NCBI RefSeq assembly: GCF_002355375.1 | Contig: NZ_AP017312.1 | Span: 3,712,501-3,767,500 of the forward strand | Origin: Aneurinibacillus soli | GTDB lineage: Bacteria; Bacillota; Bacilli; Aneurinibacillales; Aneurinibacillaceae | DNA length: 55,000 bases | Reading direction: 5' to 3' | Shown: positions 48,255 through 55,000 of the stretch, piece by piece | Numbering within the stretch: position 1 is the first letter of the stretch | Layout of the letters: each line of letters starts with the position of its first letter | Translations under genes and position numbers: made by a program | The notes under the pieces: generated by a model | What the model saw: the letters and a program-made list of their open reading frames with translations, nothing else | Database searches by the model: none | Told to the model about the DNA's origin: nothing

Positions 48255-51200
48255 TTATTCACTGGTTTTTTCATTCATTTGGGCCGACCATGCTTCGTAT
48301 AGCTGGTCTTTTGTTTTCAGTCCGGTCTGCGGAATCGCATGATTCACAACGTAAGAGCTTCCTACATGGCGATTCTCCCACATTTCCTGATGCGCTTCTG
48401 GCAGCTGGTCGAACTCAACGAATACAGGCTCAGTAATTTCAAGCATGCCGGCATCGATCATCTCATTCATGCGGATGACTTCATAAGCGTTCGAGAGGTG
48501 TGTGCCCCAGATGTTTGCTGTTGGCATGTAAACACGGCGTTGACGCATCCATACTTGCGGCGCATAGAAGCTGTAGCGACGTGCGTTCATGTCTTCGCTA
48601 AATACAACACGGCCCGTATATGGCTTCAGAAGCGTCGTGCTTACACCAAGCGCATCATGTCCAGCACGGTCAAAGATCAGGTCTGGATAACCGCGCGGGT
48701 TGTCAGGAGAGCGCAGGTATTTCGCCACGGCACCGCCAAATGGCTTGAAGATATAATCCGTGAAGTAGCGAACGGCTTCCTTGAATGCTTCCGTTTCCGT
48801 TTTCGGATTCGGGAAGTCCGGCATTGTATCCGGCCACACAAAATTCTCACCTTCGCGACGCTTGATCTCTTCGATACTCAATACGCCACGAACCGCATCA
48901 CCATACCCAAGGCTCTGCACGAACTCTTTCTGGGCATCAGTATACGTTGCGACTACGATACGTGCGCCCATATCCCGTGCTGCTTCAATGGCAACAAGAC
49001 CAGTCTGATCCACAATGCCATCTTCTTTCGTATCTGTTCCGTAGTAGATGAGGACCGACTCACCGGCACGCAGCAAAGCTTTCTCATACATGTCACGCGG
49101 TGTGCTGGCACCTTCTTTCCCCATGAAGGTAAAGTGGTAACCGCTGGACGCACCGTAGAACGTCAGAACCCCGTTTTTCTCCATCATCTGGAATGAACGT
49201 GGGAACGCTACTTCCCCAGCGTGGGATACGACATAGTCTGCCAGACGGCCATTGTTTTGCGCACGGTAGTCATCCAGAATTTTTTGACCTGCCGCCTCCC
49301 ATGCTGCCCACTGTGACGGGTCAGCCGGTACTTTGGTGAATGCGTTGCCGTACTCCGGATTTCTCCGGTTAATAACGCCTGCTGCACCCTGCTCCTGAAT
49401 GTATGCGGCACGTTCTTCACTCGATACCATACCGGTTACGGCCAGGCCATTGCGTGCTGCGGATTTGAGTGCTTCCAGTCCTGTACCGGTCGCTGCACCT
49501 TCTACGAACATTGTTTTGTTCGGCTCAATCGACAGTGTCGTGAACAGAGCGCGATAGATCGTACCCAGATTCAAAATGTAGCTTCCCGCTGCTTCAAGTG
49601 TTGCATCCTGCGGTTTTACATGAACCTGCGGTGCCTGTGCGATCATGAATTGCTGGTGCGAACCATCCGGTCCCTGATAACCCTGAATGCTAAAGTCTGC
49701 AAACATTGGATCAAGACCAACTGTTGGCGACAGCAGATTGTTCTGGCCAGAATAAATCGTAACGAGGTCGCCTACTTTCACACGGCCTTCCCGCTTCACT
49801 TCCGGGCCAACTGATGCAACAAGCGCAATACCACCACTTCCTGTTACGTGATAATCCAGGTCATGATCATCCAGTGTCGAAACCGGGATACCGGTCAGTG
49901 CCCAGATGTCATTGAAGTTTACTTCACTTGCCAGTACGTACAGCAACACTTCATTTGCTGTCGGTTTCTCAACCGGGATGACAATTTTCTTCTCAGCGTC
50001 AATCGGATCCCCGTGATCAACCGCGCCTGTTTCATCATTTTTCACAACCGCATAGGCATATTGCCACTCAGGGATCGGCGTGAAGCCTGGAAAGTACGGC
50101 GCACCAATTGGAAGCAATTCACCCTGCTCAATAAGCTCATCCTGCTTCTCTTCCGTCGGCTGGAAACGCGGACGAGTTGGCAGCGGCATGCTCTTCTTAT
50201 CGAGGAATGCCTGAATGCCGCTTTTGCCGCCATTCGGATCAATTACCGCTTCCGCAAACAGCTGTGCTTCGCGTTCCATCCCCTTCTTAATTCCCTGCTC
50301 ATAGCCTATGCGTGTCGCTTCCAATGCACGATTGGCTGCTTGCTCACGTCCTGCCCATTTGGACTGGCGCAAAATACGCTGGATTTCCGCACTGTTATCA
50401 ATGGCTTCCTGCGGAAATGCCTGTGGTGTATTCCACTGCTGAACGAGACTGTTATGGCGGTCGAACGCTTCTTTGAGCGCTCCTGTGCCACGCAGAATGT
50501 ATTCACGTGCCAGTGCAGCCGCGCGAACGAGTACATCATCACTTTCCTGGATGATTTCGTCAATCAGACCAATCTGCTTCGCTTCTTCTACATCGATCTT
50601 GCGGCCATTCAGAATAATTTCCAATGCTTTAAGGAATCCATCCGTGCCTCTGCGATCCTGCAAGAGACGCGGCAAGCGCTGCGTGCCACCGTAACCTGGA
50701 ATGAGATTCAGATTAATTTCCGGCTGGCCAAATTCAGCGTGCGGCTCGGCAATTCGGTAATGAGTTGCCATCTGGAACTCGTTTCCACCCCCAAGCGCTA
50801 CACCGTTGACAGCTGCGATAACCGGTTTGCCCAGTTTTTCGATTTTACTGAATGCCATATGTGCTTTATTCGCAAGTGGCAATACATCCTGCACATCGAA
50901 CATTTCTTCGAGGAACTGCTTCACATCAGCACCAGCAACGAATGATCCTGTTCCCTGACCTGTAAAGATGACCACCTTGATCTCATCTCGGCGTTCAAGA
51001 TGGCTAACGATTGTATTCAGCTCATCCAGCGCCCGTTCGTTCAGCGCATTAACTGGTGGATTTGTAATCGTAACCGTTGCGACACGCTGACCTGGTAGCA
51101 CGTCATTGTACTGCACACGGAAGAAGCGATAAATTTCGAAAATCTTCTGCTCTTCTTCCATTTTTGTTTTCATACGCCACTGCTCGATTTTCGGACGAAT

Positions 51201-53669
51201 CTCGTCAATGGACTCAGGATTACGCAGGGTCGATGTATCGCCGAGTTCTTCCCCATTAAGCAGATTGCTCAAGAAACGGCGCATGTATTTGCCGCTGCGT
51301 GTTTCCGGGAACTGCAGCACTTCGATATAATCACTCGGAACTGCGACCACACCTTTCTCCTGACGTACAAGTTCGGATAAGCGGCGCTGGTCCTCAAGCG
51401 TCAGCTTTGCACCCGGTACTGTCTGGATGAAAGCAACCGGCGTCAGTCCTTTCTCACGGTGCGGCGCCCCGATTACAATTGCATTTCCAACTGGAGAATC
51501 CGGATTGATCTGTTTGTCGCGCAGGATTGCGCCCTCGATCTCCTCTGTACCCATCCGGTGACCCGATACGTTAATAACGTCATCCGAACGACCGTGTAGG
51601 GAGAACGATTCATCTTCATATTTCATGGCGAAATCGCCCTGCGTATACGCCCATACACCATCCCACTTGCCCCAGTATGTGTCTACGTAACGGTCCGCGT
51701 CACCTTTCCATTCTGGCTGACCAAAATTCGTCTCATCACCCCAGATGTAGCGTGCCAGGTATGGATACGGCTTCGTGATCACAATTTCGCCTTTTTCCTC
51801 AAACCCAGCCGGACGGTGCTTTGTTTTTCCGCCTTCTTCACTGCTTTCCGAAATCCATACATCCCCGAAAATCCACGGCAGCGGGAACGTATGTGCATCT
51901 GCTTTGAGCTGAAAATCATTGTTGCCAAAGAAATGCGTCCATACAATGCCACCATGCTCCGTTGCCCAGTACGAGTTGATGTACTGCGGCGTCATCAGAT
52001 CCATACCGAATTGCTGAACAGCCGGGCTAGTCGGCTCGGCACAGAAGGTTGCGACCCGAAGCGTATCCATGCTGTACTGTTCAACGTCTGCCTTATTCTG
52101 CGGATTGGACATAATCGTTTTTAGGAATGTTGATCCGGCTTTAAAGATCGTCACATTATACCGTTCGATGATGCTCGCATAGCGCCCTGCACTTGGGAAT
52201 ACCGGCGCCCCTTCTGCGACGATGCTTGTTGTGCGTGTGGTTAACGAAGCCGAGATCAGATACGACTGGCCGGTAATCCAGCCTGGATCGGCAATGACAT
52301 ACATGATGTCTTCGCCCGGCGTCGCATCGAATGAAACTTTCATTGTGTGTGCAAGGCCGGCTGTATATCCCCCATGAACATGAACAACGCCTTTTGGCTT
52401 GCCTGTACTCCCACTTGTATAGATAATAAACAGCGGATATTCCGCATCCACTGGCTCCGGTTTGGAAACCGCATACATGATCCGAATAAAGTCTTCTGTC
52501 GGAAGAGCAAGAAGGTCCTGTTCATTCGCTACGTTAGTACCTTGCTCACGTGCTATCGCAAGAATTTGCTCTACCGCTTCACCAATTAGCTCATGCGACC
52601 AACGATCACGCTCTGGGCGCCAGTTCAAATCCTGCTGGCGTGTATGGCGTACGACGATAACCGCTTCCACACGTGGCGGTGCATCTACCAGGCCTTTCGC
52701 GATAACCGTACGAATATGTGATTTCTGCTCGGCATCCATATCGTGGAACTGAGCCAACGCCATGCCGACACCGCGCATAGCATCTGAACGCTCGACCGTA
52801 ATCTCGCTTCCAATCGTCTGCATTACTTTTTCTTGAATGAGTGTAGACTGCTGTTCGTTCAGATTCAGTTCTTTTAATTTTTCCTCGACAATCTGAACAG
52901 CGATTTCTTTTGGCACATAGTTATCTAATGCGGGATCGGTATACGCTTCTTTAAACTCTACGATCTGTGCGTTACGGTAGCCGCCGTCTGATGTAATAAC
53001 AACTTTAGCTCCCGCGTTATGGATACGGTCGCTCAGCGTTTTATCACTGAATCCGCCGAATACAGCGGTATAAACAATCCCAAGGCGCTTCGCCGCTTCG
53101 GTATAATAAATCTGCTCCATAATATTCGGCATGTTCAGTGCAATTCGATCACCTTTTTTCAAGCCGAGATTTTTAAAAACCTGCGCGGCTTTAAGCGTTT
53201 CAAGCATCAGTTGTTTGCGTGTCACCGCAAATTCAACAACCGGGCCGCCCCGGCCATCATTCTTCGCCTGATCCCAGCGGTCGCCCTCGAAGTAAAACGC
53301 AATCTCATCCCCATGCCCATTCATTACATGGCGGTCTACTTCGTTAAAGCAGGCATTCGTTAAGCCACCACTGAACCATTTATAGAAAGGGGCATCACTG
53401 TCGTCAAATGCAGTCTTCCATGGCTCGTATGCTGGAGAATGAGTCACCGTAACAGGCGCTCCTGTATCAGCATCAAGTCCCATCCATTGATTATGCTCAT
53501 CATTCCATATCATCCAGGCATTTGCCTGCTCGTCATACCAGTGAATTTCTCGTTTTGCGATATCTCCGTGGAAATTTCCTGGATCCTGCTCCGCCAGATG
53601 ACGTTGCTTGTTCCAGTCTTCTCGAGTCAATATCGGATTACTTTTGGCTTTCTGCGTTCGTACATCCAT
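48255..53669 (-). CDS. pcs: Trifunctional propionyl-CoA synthase
   Basis: A fused enzyme of 1804 residues that converts 3-hydroxypropionate to propionyl-CoA, using ATP, CoA and NADPH. Part 1 (to about 850) is an AMP-forming acyl-CoA synthetase: Thr-Ser-Gly-Ser-Thr-Gly-Lys-Pro-Lys-Gly-Val, Tyr-Trp-Ala-Thr-Glu-His-Gly and Gly-His-Arg-Met-Gly-Thr-Glu-Glu. Part 2 (about 880-1150) is an enoyl-CoA hydratase: Gly-Ala-Asp-Val-Lys-Gln-Phe and Gly-Val-Ala-Leu-Gly-Gly-Gly-Asn-Glu. Part 3 (about 1260-1800) is a medium-chain reductase: Gly-Ala-Ala-Thr-Gly-Thr-Gly. Length and sequence follow the Chloroflexus enzyme (about 1822 aa) closely from end to end. ATG 53669 fits the AGGAGGGGG box; an ATG ten codons earlier does not. 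Channelling toxic acrylyl-CoA inside one protein is the known advantage. It stands alone here. Confidence 0.95.
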   Translation of the reverse strand: MDVRTQKAKSNPILTREDWNKQRHLAEQDPGNFHGDIAKREIHWYDEQANAWMIWNDEHNQWMGLDADTGAPVTVTHSPAYEPWKTAFDDSDAPFYKWFSGGLTNACFNEVDRHVMNGHGDEIAFYFEGDRWDQAKNDGRGGPVVEFAVTRKQLMLETLKAAQVFKNLGLKKGDRIALNMPNIMEQIYYTEAAKRLGIVYTAVFGGFSDKTLSDRIHNAGAKVVITSDGGYRNAQIVEFKEAYTDPALDNYVPKEIAVQIVEEKLKELNLNEQQSTLIQEKVMQTIGSEITVERSDAMRGVGMALAQFHDMDAEQKSHIRTVIAKGLVDAPPRVEAVIVVRHTRQQDLNWRPERDRWSHELIGEAVEQILAIAREQGTNVANEQDLLALPTEDFIRIMYAVSKPEPVDAEYPLFIIYTSGSTGKPKGVVHVHGGYTAGLAHTMKVSFDATPGEDIMYVIADPGWITGQSYLISASLTTRTTSIVAEGAPVFPSAGRYASIIERYNVTIFKAGSTFLKTIMSNPQNKADVEQYSMDTLRVATFCAEPTSPAVQQFGMDLMTPQYINSYWATEHGGIVWTHFFGNNDFQLKADAHTFPLPWIFGDVWISESSEEGGKTKHRPAGFEEKGEIVITKPYPYLARYIWGDETNFGQPEWKGDADRYVDTYWGKWDGVWAYTQGDFAMKYEDESFSLHGRSDDVINVSGHRMGTEEIEGAILRDKQINPDSPVGNAIVIGAPHREKGLTPVAFIQTVPGAKLTLEDQRRLSELVRQEKGVVAVPSDYIEVLQFPETRSGKYMRRFLSNLLNGEELGDTSTLRNPESIDEIRPKIEQWRMKTKMEEEQKIFEIYRFFRVQYNDVLPGQRVATVTITNPPVNALNERALDELNTIVSHLERRDEIKVVIFTGQGTGSFVAGADVKQFLEEMFDVQDVLPLANKAHMAFSKIEKLGKPVIAAVNGVALGGGNEFQMATHYRIAEPHAEFGQPEINLNLIPGYGGTQRLPRLLQDRRGTDGFLKALEIILNGRKIDVEEAKQIGLIDEIIQESDDVLVRAAALAREYILRGTGALKEAFDRHNSLVQQWNTPQAFPQEAIDNSAEIQRILRQSKWAGREQAANRALEATRIGYEQGIKKGMEREAQLFAEAVIDPNGGKSGIQAFLDKKSMPLPTRPRFQPTEEKQDELIEQGELLPIGAPYFPGFTPIPEWQYAYAVVKNDETGAVDHGDPIDAEKKIVIPVEKPTANEVLLYVLASEVNFNDIWALTGIPVSTLDDHDLDYHVTGSGGIALVASVGPEVKREGRVKVGDLVTIYSGQNNLLSPTVGLDPMFADFSIQGYQGPDGSHQQFMIAQAPQVHVKPQDATLEAAGSYILNLGTIYRALFTTLSIEPNKTMFVEGAATGTGLEALKSAARNGLAVTGMVSSEERAAYIQEQGAAGVINRRNPEYGNAFTKVPADPSQWAAWEAAGQKILDDYRAQNNGRLADYVVSHAGEVAFPRSFQMMEKNGVLTFYGASSGYHFTFMGKEGASTPRDMYEKALLRAGESVLIYYGTDTKEDGIVDQTGLVAIEAARDMGARIVVATYTDAQKEFVQSLGYGDAVRGVLSIEEIKRREGENFVWPDTMPDFPNPKTETEAFKEAVRYFTDYIFKPFGGAVAKYLRSPDNPRGYPDLIFDRAGHDALGVSTTLLKPYTGRVVFSEDMNARRYSFYAPQVWMRQRRVYMPTANIWGTHLSNAYEVIRMNEMIDAGMLEITEPVFVEFDQLPEAHQEMWENRHVGSSYVVNHAIPQTGLKTKDQLYEAWSAQMNEKTSE

Positions 53670-53884
53670 CAGTTCTTGCCCCCTCCTGTGTGCTTCCATG
53701 AATTTTTCTGCCTCTCGAAAGGCTCTACTCTCCTACCACTGTTCATTTTCTCACTAATTGTATTAGTACAGAAATTGATAGTTAACCATTTGTTATATAA
53801 TAACCCACTAAATTTTAGATGACAAGACTTTTTATTAATTATTACAACTTATTAAAATGTTTTGATAATTATTTCGTTTTCTAA

Positions 53885-53917
53885 AGAAAAAAGCCTCCTA
53901 TCTACACACAGATAAGA
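53885..53917 (-). terminator. Terminator of the second UDG gene
   Basis: A short stem (CTTATCT with AGATAGG-type pairing) followed by GGAGGCTTTTTTC on the minus strand, 14 bases past the stop. The stretch 53670-53884 upstream of the synthase is AT-rich, contains its promoter and shows no gene. Confidence 0.65.
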
Positions 53918-53930
53918 GACCCCATCATTA

Positions 53931-54599
53931 TTATAAAATTACACTGGTAATTTTCAATTCTTCAATTGTCTGGCGGAGTTTACGCATGTCTTCATGAAAA
54001 ACTTCCTTCAGTTCACGGCGATAAATAATCGCTGCAGGATGATAGAGCGGAAAAACATGATATAGCTCATCCGACCAGAAAAATTCGCGGCTGTCTTCTT
54101 TTGTTTCAGGACGCTGTATTGATACAGTAAGCAAATTTCCATGTACTTCAGAAATAGAGCGCTCTCCGAGAAGTCTCTTTAGAGGAGTAGAGCCGAGTGT
54201 AATAATAAGCTTTGGGGCAAGTAGTTGAATCTCCATATCCAGCCATGCTGCACACGATGCGACAGCATGTTTGGAAGGGGGACGATTTGATTTCGTGATT
54301 CGAACCGTTCCATTTTTAAGCAATGTTTCTTTTTCTTTATAGGGCCGACAACGAGTTGCATTGGCAATATACATTTGATCCCGGTTCAAACCGACACCTG
54401 CAAGAAACTGATTTAAGTTCTCACCTGCTTTCCCTTGAAAAGGACGTGCATATTTCATCTCTTCGGCGCCTGGACTCTCACCGATCAACATAACTTCCGC
54501 ATTGGAAAGCCCATACCCTGGCACAGGGGTTTGTCCTTCTTCCCGGCGCAATCCATCCTCGCAACGCACACATGTCAAAAATTTTTCAGGAAGCAGCAT
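53931..54599 (-). CDS. Uracil-DNA glycosylase family protein
   Basis: A 222-residue relative of family 4 uracil-DNA glycosylases. Cys-Val-Arg-Cys near the start and Ala-Thr-Arg-Cys-Arg-Pro and a further Cys (Ala-Ser-Cys-Ala-Ala-Trp) are probable iron-sulfur ligands; motif 1 is Gly-Glu-Ser-Pro-Gly-Ala-Glu-Glu-Met-Lys-Tyr-Ala-Arg-Pro-Phe-Gln-Gly and the last motif Leu-Tyr-His-Pro-Ala-Ala. It differs clearly from the protein at 47429-48112, so the pair is not a recent duplication. It excises uracil or a related damaged base. It is monocistronic, next to the tRNA genes. Confidence 0.9.
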   Translation of the reverse strand: MLLPEKFLTCVRCEDGLRREEGQTPVPGYGLSNAEVMLIGESPGAEEMKYARPFQGKAGENLNQFLAGVGLNRDQMYIANATRCRPYKEKETLLKNGTVRITKSNRPPSKHAVASCAAWLDMEIQLLAPKLIITLGSTPLKRLLGERSISEVHGNLLTVSIQRPETKEDSREFFWSDELYHVFPLYHPAAIIYRRELKEVFHEDMRKLRQTIEELKITSVIL

Positions 54600-54728
54600 C
54601 GTATCATCTCTTTTCTTAAGTATGGTATGTACCCTTATATATGTTCTTCCTCAAAAAGGACTAAAATAAAAATAAAAACGCGATCCTTCGTCCTTTATGG
54701 AACGAAAAACCGCGTTGTTGGCTATGTA

Positions 54729-54802
54729 TGGAGCGGGTGATGGGAATCGAACCCACGTATTCAGCTTGGAAGGCTGATGTTCTACCATTGAACTACACCC
54801 GC
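54729..54802 (-). tRNA. tRNA-Gly (TCC)
   Basis: Complete cloverleaf on the minus strand: acceptor GCGGGTG/CACCCGC, T-arm GGGTTCGATTCCC, anticodon loop CTTCCAA with TCC, and encoded CCA. Confidence 0.97.
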
Positions 54803-54815
54803 ATGCAATACATTG

Positions 54816-54904
54816 TGGTGCCGAGGACCGGAATCGAACCGGTACGGTAGTCACCTACCGCAGGATTTTAAGTCCTGTGCGTCTGCCAGTTCCGCCACCC
54901 CGGC
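54816..54904 (-). tRNA. tRNA-Leu (TAA)
   Basis: Class II tRNA on the minus strand: acceptor GCCGGGG/CCTCGGC, anticodon TAA, long variable arm (CGGTAG...CTACCG), T-arm CGGTTCGATTCCG and encoded CCA. Confidence 0.97.
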
Positions 54905-54911
54905 ACAAAAA

Positions 54912-54986
54912 TGGAGGAGGTACCCGGATTTGAACCGGGGAATAAAGGTTTTGCAGACCTTTGCCTTACCACTTGGCTATACCTCC
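54912..54986 (-). tRNA. tRNA-Cys (GCA)
   Basis: Cloverleaf on the minus strand: acceptor GGAGGTA/TACCTCC, anticodon GCA in TCTGCAAA, T-arm CCGGTTCAAATCCGG and encoded CCA. Confidence 0.97.
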
Positions 54987-55000
54987 AATATAGAAACAAC

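Noticed and set aside
49848-50945. 365-aa plus-strand open frame
   Set aside because: It lies entirely opposite the propionyl-CoA synthase gene, with Phe/Cys/Arg-rich composition typical of a shadow.
47429-54599. Recent duplication of the two uracil-DNA glycosylase genes
   Set aside because: Their sequences differ throughout apart from family motifs, so they are distinct family members.

Overview
The window comes from an endospore-forming member of the Bacillota. Evidence: SpoVR, YhbH and PrkA, S-layer-homology surface proteins, a SAM-I riboswitch, GGAGG ribosome binding sites throughout, and tRNA genes with encoded CCA. The mixture resembles Aneurinibacillus, Brevibacillus or a relative, but the genus is an inference. 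Nearly every gene runs on the minus strand, so the biological order is from high to low coordinates.

The central observation is that the sporulation operon prkA-yhbH-spoVR is interrupted twice. prkA (36504-38402) is intact. yhbH is cut after codon 338 and its last 45 codons lie 10.66 kb away at 24667-24804. They still overlap the spoVR start by four bases. spoVR is cut inside its Asn-Glu-Gly-Trp-Ala-Ser motif, and its last third lies 18.5 kb further on at 4702-5331. Removing both inserts at a shared 2-bp crossover restores both frames exactly (YhbH 383 aa, SpoVR 477 aa) and rebuilds the four-base overlap. In both cases the joined insert ends form a dyad centred on the crossover dinucleotide, as expected of a large serine integrase attP. 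These are therefore two independent skin-type gene-intervening elements side by side in one operon, each carrying large serine recombinase genes.

Element 1 (5331-23865, in spoVR) holds, from left to right: a small membrane protein; a multi-pass membrane protein and a TIR-domain membrane protein (very AT-rich); a 700-base noncoding tract with an iterated 17-bp motif; a tandem pair of large serine recombinases with a small partner; an XRE regulator; a third, CisA-like serine recombinase; two giant SLH surface proteins with tandem Ig-like repeats; and a coupled pair containing a retropepsin-like protease. Element 2 (24804-35467, in yhbH) holds a SpoIIAA-like protein, an IS200/IS605 insertion with tnpA and tnpB, small genes including a DUF1540 protein, a sigma-E-like protein without pro-sequence or region 4, a chemoreceptor, a SprA-like serine recombinase and a Sel1-repeat protein.

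Outside the elements, 1-4159 carries the start of a VOC-family gene and a third SLH surface protein whose C-terminal domain is cut off by one in-frame TAA. This gene and its paralogue in element 1 share an unusual promoter of TATAAT plus two 11-bp-spaced direct repeats. From 38582 to the end lies ordinary chromosome: an ABM-type monooxygenase, metQ under a SAM riboswitch, a HAD hydrolase, trmL, an amidase-like protein, ogt, queG, rnhA, an MFS and an NCS2 transporter, two uracil-DNA glycosylase-family proteins, a 1.8-kaa fused propionyl-CoA synthase, and tRNA-Gly, tRNA-Leu and tRNA-Cys.
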